DNA from: an uncultured Candidatus Binatia bacterium
Lineage (GTDB): Bacteria > Desulfobacterota > Binatia > UBA9968 > JAJDTQ01
Reading direction: 5' to 3'
NCBI GenBank assembly: GCA_958295985.1
Contig: OY282432.1
Span: 1,116,001 to 1,180,000, forward strand
DNA length: 64,000 nucleotides
This document shows positions 9,092-17,052 of this stretch, piece after piece; within the stretch, counting starts at the first letter, position 1; each line of letters starts with the position of its first letter. The translations under genes and the position numbers were made by a program. The notes beneath the pieces are model-generated. The model had not been told where the DNA came from. It was given only the letters and a program-made list of their open reading frames with translations, and made no database searches.

Positions 9092-9903
9092 GGTTTCCGC
9101 GTGGTCTCGCCCTCCGGCAGCCGGAACAGGGCCCGGGTGTTGCGGCTGGCGGTGTCGGCGATCTCGTCAACCCCGACCCCCCGGACCCGGGCCAATGTCT
9201 CGGCCACGAAACGGACGTAGGCGGGCTCGTTGCGCCGGCCCCGCTTGGGAACAGGCGCCAGGAACGGCGCGTCGGTCTCCACGAGCAGCCGGTCCGGGGG
9301 CACCCAGCGGGCGATGTCGCGTAACGCCTCGGCGTTCTTGAAGGTGACGATGCCCGAGAACGACAGGTAGAAGCCCAGGTCGAGGAACGTCCGCGCGGCT
9401 GCGACGTCGCCGGTGAAGCAGTGGATCACTCCCTCCAGCGTTCCGGCGCCGCGGCTTCGAATCGTCTCTGCCACCTCGCGGTCCGACTCGCGGTTGTGCA
9501 CCACCATGGGCAACCGGGTCTCCACGGCCAGCCCAACGAAGCGCTCGAACATGTCTCGTTGCACCTGGCGGGGCGAGTGGTCGTAGTGGAAGTCGAGGCC
9601 GGTCTCGCCGATGGCGACCACCTTGGGATGCGCGGCGAGGCCGCGCATCCGGTCCATGGCCTCCGCGCTCGCGTCCTTGGCGTCGTGCGGGTGCATTCCC
9701 ACGGTGGCGTAGAGGTTTGCGTTTTCTTCCGCCAGGCGCACCGCGGCGTCATTGGTGGAAAGATCCCCCGCTCCACCGACGACGATCAGGGTCTCGACAC
9801 CCGCCTCCCGGGCCCGGGACAGCACGTCGGCGCGATCGGCGTCGAACTCCTCGGTCTGGATGTGGCAGTGGGTGTCGATGAGGGATGCGGGCTCGGGATT
9901 CAT
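9088..9903 (-). CDS. tatD: TatD family metal-dependent DNase/hydrolase
   Basis: 271 aa from the ATG at 9903; an in-frame start further upstream would overlap metG. TatD-type TIM barrels bind two metals: DTHCHIQTEEFD at the N-terminus, GETGLDFHYDHSP with the metal Glu, VVHNRESDREV, GVIHCFTG and the final ETDAPFLAPVP Asp are all seen. The enzyme acts on DNA ends or D-tyrosyl-type substrates depending on subgroup; the metG-tatD linkage is the usual context for YcfH-type proteins. Confidence 0.95.
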   Translation of the reverse strand: MNPEPASLIDTHCHIQTEEFDADRADVLSRAREAGVETLIVVGGAGDLSTNDAAVRLAEENANLYATVGMHPHDAKDASAEAMDRMRGLAAHPKVVAIGETGLDFHYDHSPRQVQRDMFERFVGLAVETRLPMVVHNRESDREVAETIRSRGAGTLEGVIHCFTGDVAAARTFLDLGFYLSFSGIVTFKNAEALRDIARWVPPDRLLVETDAPFLAPVPKRGRRNEPAYVRFVAETLARVRGVGVDEIADTASRNTRALFRLPEGETTRKP

Positions 9904-9908
9904 GAGAC

Positions 9909-11462
9909 TCAACCCCGTGAGGCATCCCCGTCGTCTTCCGTTTCCTCGATCCTGGGAAAGAGGATTTCGGGCGGTTGGACCTGGTGTCCTTCGGGGAAGG
10001 TGCCGCCCCACTCGACCCGGAGCGCGTCACCCGCGGGCAGTCCCAGAAGGTTCCGCACCGCCGCCGCGGTCTCCGGTAGAAAGGGTCCCAGCAACTCGCC
10101 CGTGAGGCGCACGCCTTCCAGGAGGTGGTGCAGGATCTCGCCCACCCGCGCCTTCTGATCCGGGTCCTTGACGAGTGTGAACGGCGCCGTCTGCACGATG
10201 TACTGATTCGTCCGGTCCAGCGCGGCGAAGATCGATTCCAGGGCCCGGTGGAAGGCCAGCTCCTCCATGTGCCGGTCCACGTTCGCCGCGGCCGCGAGAA
10301 AGGTTTCCTTCAACTCCCGGTCTTCGGCCCGGGCGCCGTCGCCCATGGGTTGAACCACACCGCCGAAATACCGTTTCTGCATGGCCAGCACACGGCTCAC
10401 CAGGTTGCCGAAGTTGTTGGCCAGGTCGGCGTTGACCCGGTTCACGAACGCTTCCATGGAGAAGGTCGCGTCCTGGCCGAACACCATCTCGCGGAGCAGG
10501 TAGTAGCGGAACGCGTCCATGCCGTAGCGTTCCTTCATGTCGAGCGGGCGGATGACGTTGCCCAGGCTCTTGGACATCTTGCCGCTGTCCATGATCCAGT
10601 AGCCGTGCACGTTGAGCCTGTGGTAGAGCGGCAGTCCCGCTGCCATGAGCATGGTGGGCCAGAAGATGGCGTGCGGCTTGAGGATGTCCTTGGCGATGAT
10701 GTGGTTGGCGCAGGGCCAGTAGGTGTTGAAGAAATCCACGCCCTTGAGCTCGACCGCGCTCACATAGTTGATCAGCGCGTCGAACCACACGTAGGTGACG
10801 TAGTCCCCGTCGAAGGGCAGGGGAATGCCCCACTGCAGCCGGTTCCTGGGCCGCGAGATGCACAGGTCTTCCAGGGGCTCGCGCAGGAAAGACAGCACCT
10901 CCGTGCGATACCGTTGCGGCGTGATGAAACCGGGGTTCTCGTTGATGTGCTCGATCAGGCGGTCCCGGTACTTGCTCATGCGGAAGAAGTAGTTCTTCTC
11001 CTCGATATACGTGGCCGGCGTCTGATGGTCGGGACACTTGCCGTCCTGCAGCTCCTTCTCGGTGTAGAAGCGTTCGCAGCCGTAGCAATAGAAACCGCCG
11101 TACTCCCCGAAATAGATTTCGCCGGCATCGTGGATGTGTTGCAGGATCCGGCTGACCGTCGCCTTGTGGTAGTCGTCGGTGGTGCGGATGAAGTGATCGT
11201 AGGCGATGCCGCAGGTGTCCCAGGTGGATCGGAACAGCGCGCTGATCCGGTCCGCGTACGCCTTGGGGTCGATGCCGTCCCCGGCCGCCGCCTGGGCGAT
11301 CTTGTCGCCGTGCTCGTCGGTGCCGGTGAGCAGATAGACGTCCCTGCCCCGCGTGCGGTGATAGCGCTTCAGCGCGTCGGCGATGATGGTCGTGTAGGTG
11401 TGCCCCAAGTGGGGCTGGGCGTTCACGTAGTAGATCGGCGTGGTGAAGTATATGCGGTCCAT
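9909..11462 (-). CDS. metG: methionyl-tRNA synthetase
   Basis: 517 aa. Charges tRNA-Met. Class I signatures: HIGH variant as HLGH in PHLGHTYTT (residue 18), and KMSKS in DSGKMSKSLGNVI (about 300). The connective-peptide metal knuckle is CYGCERF then KCPDHQ. The anticodon-binding helical domain follows; the optional C-terminal tRNA-binding EMAP-like domain is absent, so this is the short form. It lies 18 bp after holB and 5 bp before tatD. Confidence 0.97.
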   Translation of the reverse strand: MDRIYFTTPIYYVNAQPHLGHTYTTIIADALKRYHRTRGRDVYLLTGTDEHGDKIAQAAAGDGIDPKAYADRISALFRSTWDTCGIAYDHFIRTTDDYHKATVSRILQHIHDAGEIYFGEYGGFYCYGCERFYTEKELQDGKCPDHQTPATYIEEKNYFFRMSKYRDRLIEHINENPGFITPQRYRTEVLSFLREPLEDLCISRPRNRLQWGIPLPFDGDYVTYVWFDALINYVSAVELKGVDFFNTYWPCANHIIAKDILKPHAIFWPTMLMAAGLPLYHRLNVHGYWIMDSGKMSKSLGNVIRPLDMKERYGMDAFRYYLLREMVFGQDATFSMEAFVNRVNADLANNFGNLVSRVLAMQKRYFGGVVQPMGDGARAEDRELKETFLAAAANVDRHMEELAFHRALESIFAALDRTNQYIVQTAPFTLVKDPDQKARVGEILHHLLEGVRLTGELLGPFLPETAAAVRNLLGLPAGDALRVEWGGTFPEGHQVQPPEILFPRIEETEDDGDASRG

Positions 11463-11480
11463 GGCGGTCTGCGAGTCCCT

Positions 11481-12464
11481 TCAATTCAATAGCATGGGGA
11501 TGAAGCCCTCCAGTACCATGCGCCGGTTGAAATTCCGGTGGATGGCCCGGGTCACGTTGGCGATCTCGGCCAGGGCGGACGTCGATTGCTGCACGCGGCG
11601 GGCCGCGGCGGCGCGCTGAAGCTGGTCCAGCAGATCCCGGTTGTAGACGGTCGCGGTGGAGCCCGTGACCTGGAGCACCATGATGTCGCGCAGCCATCCC
11701 TTGACCCATTCCAGGAATTTCAATGCCTTCTCCCGGTCGCTGCCCATCTCCTCGGCCAGCGCCGTGATCCCGCGCATGTCGTCGGACGAAAGCGCCGCCA
11801 GCTTGTGAAGACATTCCCGCCTTTGGTCCAGCAGTTCCGCCTCGTCGCTTTCCAGTGCGGTGCCGAGGCTGCCGTAACTGAGGGCGGCCAGCAGCAGGGC
11901 GTGGTCCTCGGGAAGCCCCTTGCGCCGGGCCACGATGGCCGCTACCTGCTCCACCGCCAGAGGGAAGAACTGGAGCCGGAGGCAGCGGGAGAGCACCGTC
12001 GGCAGGACACCGCCCGTACTCTCCGCGATCAGGATCAGCAGGGAATGGTCCGGCGGCTCCTCCAGGGTCTTGAGGAGCGCGTTCTGGGCATGAAGGTTCA
12101 CCAGCGTCAACGGGTCGATGATGGCGATCTTCTTCATCCCGGTGAAACGGTGCAGCACCAACTGTTGTTGCAGCTCCCGCACCTGCTCGATGGAGATGTC
12201 CCGCTTGCCCTTGCGCTGCTCCAGCCAATGCAGATCCGCATGGTTCCCGTCGCGAATGCACAGACAGCTCGGGCACTCGCCGCAAGCCTCCCCGGCGCCG
12301 GTCCGGCATTGGATGGCGGCCGCCAGGGCGGTGGCCACGGTCCTCTTTCCCGTGCCCTCGGGACCGACGAAAAGATAGGCGTGGTGGAGGCGGTCGCGGT
12401 CCACGGCCCGCCGCAGCAGCTCGATCTGGCCCTGGTGGCCGATGATGTCCTGGAACCGCAACAT
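11481..12464 (-). CDS. holB: DNA polymerase III delta' subunit
   Basis: 327 aa from the ATG at 12464 (a TTG one codon earlier is less likely). Clamp-loader component. The Walker A-like loop is GPEGTGKR, with Arg in place of the usual Ser/Thr, in keeping with delta' not hydrolysing ATP. The four-Cys zinc module CGECPSC...CIRDGNH, the DEAH-equivalent region (HAQNALLKTLEEPP) and the sensor SRC motif (VLSRCLRLQF) are clear. The gene follows tmk closely. Confidence 0.93.
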   Translation of the reverse strand: MLRFQDIIGHQGQIELLRRAVDRDRLHHAYLFVGPEGTGKRTVATALAAAIQCRTGAGEACGECPSCLCIRDGNHADLHWLEQRKGKRDISIEQVRELQQQLVLHRFTGMKKIAIIDPLTLVNLHAQNALLKTLEEPPDHSLLILIAESTGGVLPTVLSRCLRLQFFPLAVEQVAAIVARRKGLPEDHALLLAALSYGSLGTALESDEAELLDQRRECLHKLAALSSDDMRGITALAEEMGSDREKALKFLEWVKGWLRDIMVLQVTGSTATVYNRDLLDQLQRAAAARRVQQSTSALAEIANVTRAIHRNFNRRMVLEGFIPMLLN

Positions 12465-12485
12465 CAAATTTCCGGCATCCGGGTC

Positions 12486-13133
12486 CTACCCGCCGGCGCT
12501 CTCGTGAAGCCGTTCATCGATGATCCGTCTCATTTTCTCCTGGGTCGCCATCTCCGGACCGTCGGTTGGCACCACCACACAGCGTGAAGGGTCGGCCTCG
12601 GCCAGTTCGAGGAATCCCTCCCGCACCCGGCGCTGAAACGCGACTCCTTCGGACTCGAACCGGTATTCGCGCGCGGCGTCAGGGTCCAGCCGTTTCGCTG
12701 CACGGGCCAGCGCCACCTCCACCGGACAGTCCAGGATGATGGTAAGCTCGGGCATGGTGCCGCCCGTCGCCATGAGGTTCAGCCGGCGCAGCAACGCCAG
12801 ATCCATGCCGCGGCCGTAACCCTGGTACGCCAAAGTCGAGTCCGCGAAGCGGTCCGAAACCACCAGCTTGCCCTGTCCGAGGGCGGGCTCGACCACCTCG
12901 CGGACGTGCTGCGCCCGGTCCGCCAGGATGAGGAACAGCTCGGTCTCGTCCGAGAGGGATTCCGGGCGGCCTTCGAGCAGGAGTTTCCTGAGGTCCTTCC
13001 CCAGCGGGGTATCACCCGGCTCGCGGGTCAGCAGCCGGGACACTCCGCGAGAGTTCAAATACTCGTCGAGCAGTCCGACCTGCCGGGTCTTTCCCGATCC
13101 GTCCCCCCCCTCGATGGTCACGAAACGCAACAT
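12486..13133 (-). CDS. tmk: thymidylate kinase
   Basis: 215 aa from the ATG at 13133, where the family N-terminus MLRFVTIEGGDGSGKT starts; the open frame extends upstream but with no homology. Phosphorylates dTMP. P-loop GGDGSGKT, the DR(Y/F) motif VVSDRFADSTLAYQG and the LID region AAREYRFESEGVAFQ are present. First gene of the housekeeping operon. Its upstream region carries a MITE-like repeat. Confidence 0.95.
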   Translation of the reverse strand: MLRFVTIEGGDGSGKTRQVGLLDEYLNSRGVSRLLTREPGDTPLGKDLRKLLLEGRPESLSDETELFLILADRAQHVREVVEPALGQGKLVVSDRFADSTLAYQGYGRGMDLALLRRLNLMATGGTMPELTIILDCPVEVALARAAKRLDPDAAREYRFESEGVAFQRRVREGFLELAEADPSRCVVVPTDGPEMATQEKMRRIIDERLHESAGG

Positions 13134-13156
13134 CCCACGCCCTGCGCCCTGGTATG

Positions 13157-13312
13157 GTGTCCTATATGAACGGAGGATAATCTGCCGGTCCTTTTCGCCG
13201 TCGGCTACGTTGCTCCGTCTCCCGTGGTACTGGCCACTGCTCGTTGTCGCGCTTTGCCGACGACGAAAAGTCCTGCGCATCTTGGCACAGCTATTTCCGG
13301 GACAGGACACTA
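13157..13312. repeat. MITE-like repeat, copy 1
   Basis: About 156 bp with terminal inverted repeats: GTGTCCT at the left end and AGGACAC at the right end (the right end runs CTATTTCCGGGACAGGACAC). The internal block from TCTGCCGGTCCTTTT to AAAGTCCTGCGCATCTT recurs at 14424-14528. No coding capacity is seen. It fills the divergent gap between tmk and the Fe-S protein gene (13134-13491), where nothing else was found. Confidence 0.8.
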
Positions 13313-13491
13313 GCGTTACCGGCACGATACTATTACACGAGAATGGGACGGCTGCCCAACCGGCCGCCGCAGGCGGCGGGCGCGTAACGGTGTTGCCATG
13401 CGGGCGCCGGTTCTGGTACAGGCTCACAGGTCGCCGACACCGGAACAGGGTTGCCCGGAAACGGCGACTTTGCCCGAGACAGGAGTTCTCC

Positions 13492-14394
13492 ATGCGCGGT
13501 ACAACGCCGAGACGAATGCAGGGAATGGCCGATCCTGTGCTGGCCTCCATGGTCCATTCCATGGGACGGGACCAGGTGCCTCACTACGCGAGCCGTACGG
13601 AGAAGGTGGTCGCATACACCGATCGATGTGTGGCGAACGCCGGGTTGCGCGACGGTCCGGTGAACCCGCAACGGGTCGAGGTGACCGACCGTTCCGCCAT
13701 GACCGCGCGGATCAAGGCCAAGGCCCGCGAGCTGGGCGCCGATCTGGTAGGCATCTGCCGGCTCAGCCCGTCCATGATCGACCTGGGGAAAGAGGTTCCC
13801 CACGAGTACGTCATCGCGGCCTGCGTGAGCGAGGACTACCACAAGGTCCTCGACGGCGCCGACGCGGTGGAGGAAGAGGCCATGCGGGTGTACGCGGTGG
13901 TCTCCGACCTTTCCACCGACCTCGCGGCCTACGTTCGCGACCTGGGGTATCCCGCCTGGGCCCATCACAACGGCGTGCGGGAGGTGCAGGCCATCCCGGT
14001 ATTCTACCAGGTCGGGTTCGGCGAGCTGGGGCGGCACGGCAGTCTCATCAACGAGAAGTACGGGGCGGACTTCCGGCCCGGTTTCGTCACCACCGATTTG
14101 CCGCTGGACGAGGATCAGCCGCGGGAGTTCGGCGTGCAGGACTTCTGCACGAACTGCAACGTGTGCATGCAGAACTGTCCGGGGGACGCGATTCCCAAGG
14201 ACCACGTGATGACCGACGGCATCAAGCGCTGGCTGATCGACCTCGAGAAATGCTACCCGTATTCCCGCTTGCGCGACGAGTACTGCCACCTGTGCGTCGA
14301 CGTCTGCCCCTACAACGTGCGCAGTCACCGAACCACCTTCAAGACCTTCATGAAGGAGCGCAAACGCATGGGCTACAAGACCCCGACGTACTAG
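13492..14394 (+). CDS. reductive-dehalogenase-like / QueG-like Fe-S protein
   Basis: 300 aa from the ATG at 13492, RBS AGGAG. The C-terminal part has two 4Fe-4S motifs, CTNCNVCMQNCP (about residue 222) and CYP...CHLCVDVCP (about 264-275), as in reductive dehalogenases and epoxyqueuosine reductase. The N-terminal part (ARELGADLVGICRL, PVFYQVGFGELGRHG) resembles their cobalamin-binding domain. It lacks a Tat signal and an RdhB partner, so it is likely a cytoplasmic relative. Its stop codon TAG lies at the edge of repeat copy 2. Substrate unknown. Confidence 0.8.
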   Translation: MRGTTPRRMQGMADPVLASMVHSMGRDQVPHYASRTEKVVAYTDRCVANAGLRDGPVNPQRVEVTDRSAMTARIKAKARELGADLVGICRLSPSMIDLGKEVPHEYVIAACVSEDYHKVLDGADAVEEEAMRVYAVVSDLSTDLAAYVRDLGYPAWAHHNGVREVQAIPVFYQVGFGELGRHGSLINEKYGADFRPGFVTTDLPLDEDQPREFGVQDFCTNCNVCMQNCPGDAIPKDHVMTDGIKRWLIDLEKCYPYSRLRDEYCHLCVDVCPYNVRSHRTTFKTFMKERKRMGYKTPTY

Positions 14395-14528
14395 TGTCCT
14401 GTCCCGGAAATAACTGCGCTGATCTGCCGGTCCTTTTTGCCGTCGGCTGCGCTGGTCCTCCTCGCGTGGTATTTGGCCACTGCTCGTCGTCGCGCCTTGC
14501 CGGCAACGAAAAGTCCTGCGCATCTTAG
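14391..14528. repeat. MITE-like repeat, copy 2 (truncated)
   Basis: Begins CTAGTGTCCTGTCCCGGAAA, the complement of the right end of copy 1, and keeps the internal block up to GCGCATCTT, but lacks the far terminal repeat. Orientation is the same as copy 1, about 80% identical by eye. Confidence 0.8.
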
Positions 14529-14532
14529 ACCA

Positions 14533-14718
14533 GTGGACAAGTTCTACCTGCAAGAGCAAAGGCCCGACGGCGAGGTCAGCACCGTCGGGCTCTTCTACTC
14601 CCGCCAGGAAGCGGAAGGCGTCATCGCAAAGCTCCGCGAGTTGCCGGAGAAGCAGGGTTGCGAATACGTCCTGATCCGGCCCGGTGACGGCACTACGGAA
14701 CCGCACACGAAAGAATGA
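14533..14718 (+). CDS. 61-aa hypothetical protein
   Basis: The product (VDKFYLQEQRPDGEVSTVGL, FYSRQEAEGVIAKLRELPE, CEYVLIRPGDG) looks like a genuine small alpha/beta protein, but the first available start is a GTG at 14533, only a few bases after repeat copy 2. The repeat probably removed the native promoter and start; an ATG further upstream (14437) lies inside the repeat. No family recognised. Confidence 0.5.
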   Translation: MDKFYLQEQRPDGEVSTVGLFYSRQEAEGVIAKLRELPEKQGCEYVLIRPGDGTTEPHTKE

Positions 14719-14752
14719 AGATCGGACGGACGTTTCGTTTCCCCGGTCATGG

Positions 14753-15391
14753 TCACAGACCCAGGTTGGCCGGCGTTACGACCGATCGTAGCGTATGGGT
14801 GCGGTAGCCGCCGTTCCGGGGGTAATGCGGATCCCGCTTGCCGGTCCGTGCGGTTACGCTGATCCTGAGTTGCCGGATATCGGTGGTCGTGGTCGTGGCT
14901 TTACCCGCGGCGTCGAGGAACTCCACCGTGAAGCCCTGCACGTCTTCCGCCAGGGGTTGCCCGCCGCCACCGGTGCTGCGCCTGAGTATCAGGCGGTCGG
15001 GGTCGTGAAAGTAGACGACCCGTTCGTTGGAGTCGGACAGATCCCCGTCGCCGTTGTGGTCGGCCGCGATGGTCAGGCGATCGGGGTCGTACACCAGCCC
15101 GGTAACCCCCATACCCGCGGGATCGTACCCCGCAGTTCTGGCGTCCCGGATCACCAGGGTCATGGCCGCCCGGGCGTTCTGTTGCATGGCACCGAGCTGT
15201 TCCTGGAGGCTGTGGGCGGTGAGCTGGCCGGTAAAGCTCGTGACCACCGCCGCCAGTAGTATCCCCTGGATCGACAGCACCACGAGCAGCTCGATGAGGG
15301 TGAAACCCCGGTCGCCGCGCTCCGGCCCCGATGTTACGGAACCCGGTTTCCGTACACCGGGCCGCAAGGGTTCGGAGGTGCGCAACGTCAC
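14753..15391 (-). CDS. PilW-family minor prepilin
   Basis: 212 aa from a GTG at 15391 overlapping the end of the previous prepilin gene (GTGA). A class III prepilin signal RGFTLIELLVVLSIQGILLA with Glu at +5 is preceded by a basic leader (about 28 residues). The later part contains DPDRLTIAADHNGDGDLSD and a second half typical of PilW/GspJ proteins (QGFTVEFLDAAGK, LRISVTART). Exported through the inner membrane and cut by the prepilin peptidase encoded at 16242; likely primes a type IV pilus. Confidence 0.85.
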   Translation of the reverse strand: MTLRTSEPLRPGVRKPGSVTSGPERGDRGFTLIELLVVLSIQGILLAAVVTSFTGQLTAHSLQEQLGAMQQNARAAMTLVIRDARTAGYDPAGMGVTGLVYDPDRLTIAADHNGDGDLSDSNERVVYFHDPDRLILRRSTGGGGQPLAEDVQGFTVEFLDAAGKATTTTTDIRQLRISVTARTGKRDPHYPRNGGYRTHTLRSVVTPANLGL

Positions 15392-15756
15392 CGGCCCACC
15401 AGGGTCTGCAGGACGGCCGAGCCCCGGTCCCAGTACACCGTTACGGTGACGGTGCTCAAGCCGGTCTCCGGCACGTTGGGCCGGACCTCGGTGACTCGCT
15501 TGTAGTTCGGGAATACGGGTATCGTCCCATAGTCCTCCGTGGTGGAGGTCGCGCTTCCGGCGCCGAGACCCTTGACGGCCTCGACCCGGTCCTGGGCCAG
15601 CAGGGTGGCGACGCCGTGGTTCCGGCTCCTCAGGTTCCCTTCCATGACCGCGATGGTGAGACGGCCGATGCCGAGCAGCCCCGTTGACAGGATCAGCATG
15701 GCCACCAGCAGCTCGATCATGGAAAAGCCTGCGCGGGATGAGCGCAACCGCTCCAC
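15388..15756 (-). CDS. PilV-family minor prepilin
   Basis: 122 aa from a GTG at 15756. Short basic leader, then RAGFSMIELLVAMLILSTGLLGIG, a prepilin cleavage site with Glu at +5 and the L-L-G-I-x-L-T pattern of PilV/GspI. Short C-terminal domain ending in VTVTVYWDRGSA. Sits between the FimT-like and PilW-like genes, 11 bp after the former, overlapping the latter by 4 bp. Confidence 0.85.
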   Translation of the reverse strand: MERLRSSRAGFSMIELLVAMLILSTGLLGIGRLTIAVMEGNLRSRNHGVATLLAQDRVEAVKGLGAGSATSTTEDYGTIPVFPNYKRVTEVRPNVPETGLSTVTVTVYWDRGSAVLQTLVGR

Positions 15757-15767
15757 GGCCTGTCCCC

Positions 15768-16226
15768 TCACCGGACCCGCACCCGCCCGGCAATGCTGAT
15801 GCTGATGCGTTTGGCGCCGGCGTCGTTGGCCAGCGTGATGGTAGCCAGGCTGCTGGCCGTACCCCTGGGACTGAAGATCGGGTTGTTCGTGGAGCTTATC
15901 ACCACGTCCCCATAGTCGGCCCGCAGGTCCCGGGTAACGGTCCATTCTCCGGGGTCCACGGCGCCGTCGTTGTCGGCGTCGTCGAGGATCCGGTACTGGT
16001 GATCGTCGAGGAAGAACACCCGATGCCGGTTGTTTCTCTGGATGGCTTTCATCCGCGTCCACATGAGGTCTCCCGTGAGCTGCCGCACCGCGCCGTTCAG
16101 GCGATGCCTGGGCATGACCTTCAGGTAACCCGGTACGGCGATGGCCAGCATGATGCCCGCCAGGGTCAGGGTGAGCAGTTGACCCAGCAATGAGAAACCC
16201 GCGGTTGGCTTGAGCGCGCGTCGCAT
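15768..16226 (-). CDS. FimT/GspH-like minor prepilin without Glu5
   Basis: 152 aa. Leader MRRALKPTAG then FSLLGQLLTLTLAGIMLAIA, then the GspH/FimT core (LTGDLMWTRMKAIQRNNRHR, ILDDADNDGAVDPGEW, SSTNNPIFSPRGTAS). The residue at mature position 5, Glu in almost all type IV pilins, is Gly here. Minor pilins of the GspK class also lack it, but this protein looks like FimT/GspH. First of three overlapping prepilin genes. Confidence 0.8.
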   Translation of the reverse strand: MRRALKPTAGFSLLGQLLTLTLAGIMLAIAVPGYLKVMPRHRLNGAVRQLTGDLMWTRMKAIQRNNRHRVFFLDDHQYRILDDADNDGAVDPGEWTVTRDLRADYGDVVISSTNNPIFSPRGTASSLATITLANDAGAKRISISIAGRVRVR

Positions 16227-16241
16227 CGGCGGGACCCGTCT

Positions 16242-17021
16242 TCAAGACATCCGGAGCAGAGCGCCGAGGCACAGGAAAGGGGCGAACGGCAGGGGTGTCG
16301 TCAGCGAAACATCCTTTCGGAGGAGCATGAGTCCGAGACCCCAGCAGGTCCCCGTGAGGGCGCTCCAGAACAGGATGCCGGGAACACCGTCCCACCCGGC
16401 GAAGGCGCCGATCATCGCCAGCAATTTGACATCGCCGCGGCCGAGGCCGTCCCTGCCGGTGATGGCGCGGTAGCCTCGGGCTGTCGCCAGCAACACGCCG
16501 CCGCCCAGACAGGCCCCCAGGACGGCGCTCGGCGGCGACGGCATGTCCGGGATCGCGAGCGCGGGGGCGATACACGACAGCGCCAAACCCGCGCCGGTGC
16601 CGGGCACGCTGATGACATCGGGGATGATGCCCGTCTCGAAGTCGATGACCGCCGCGGTGAGCAGTGCGCAGGCGAAGGACAGGCGCGCGAGGAAGAGCCC
16701 GCCCGGCCCGAACCGGTAGTAGCACGCCGGCGCCATGGCGGCAGTGCACAATTCAACCAGGAAGTAGCGCGGGGAGATGCGGACGCCGCAGAGAACGCAT
16801 CGCGCGCGCAACAGGATGTAGCTGAGGAGCGGAACGTTGGCCCAGCCGGGAAGCTGCGTCTTGCAGGCGCGGCAGCGGGATGCCGGGAACAGGATGGATT
16901 CGCCCCGGGGAAGACGGGTGATGCAGACGTTCAGAAAGCTCCCGATACAGGACCCGAGAACGAACAGCAGGACGGGCCGCCAGGCTTGTTCGAGCGCCTC
17001 CGTGACCAATGAACCGGCCAT
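16242..17021 (-). CDS. pilD: prepilin peptidase / N-methyltransferase (A24)
   Basis: 259 aa integral membrane protein. Cleaves prepilin leaders and methylates the new N-terminus. N-terminal methylase domain has GSCIGSFLNVCITRLPRGES and the two zinc pairs CRAC and CVLC. Catalytic aspartates lie in VIDFETGIIPDV and GLGRGDVKLLAMIGA. About seven hydrophobic segments. Directly upstream of the three minor-prepilin genes; no pilus ATPase, PilC or secretin gene is in the window. Confidence 0.95.
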   Translation of the reverse strand: MAGSLVTEALEQAWRPVLLFVLGSCIGSFLNVCITRLPRGESILFPASRCRACKTQLPGWANVPLLSYILLRARCVLCGVRISPRYFLVELCTAAMAPACYYRFGPGGLFLARLSFACALLTAAVIDFETGIIPDVISVPGTGAGLALSCIAPALAIPDMPSPPSAVLGACLGGGVLLATARGYRAITGRDGLGRGDVKLLAMIGAFAGWDGVPGILFWSALTGTCWGLGLMLLRKDVSLTTPLPFAPFLCLGALLRMS

Positions 17022-17052
17022 ACAGGAATGGTCGGCGCCCGGCGGATGATCT

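Noticed and set aside
10027-12309. 760-codon minus frame across holB and metG
   Set aside because: Same strand but shifted frame; product is Arg/Gly/Pro-rich. The holB and metG frames have clear motifs.
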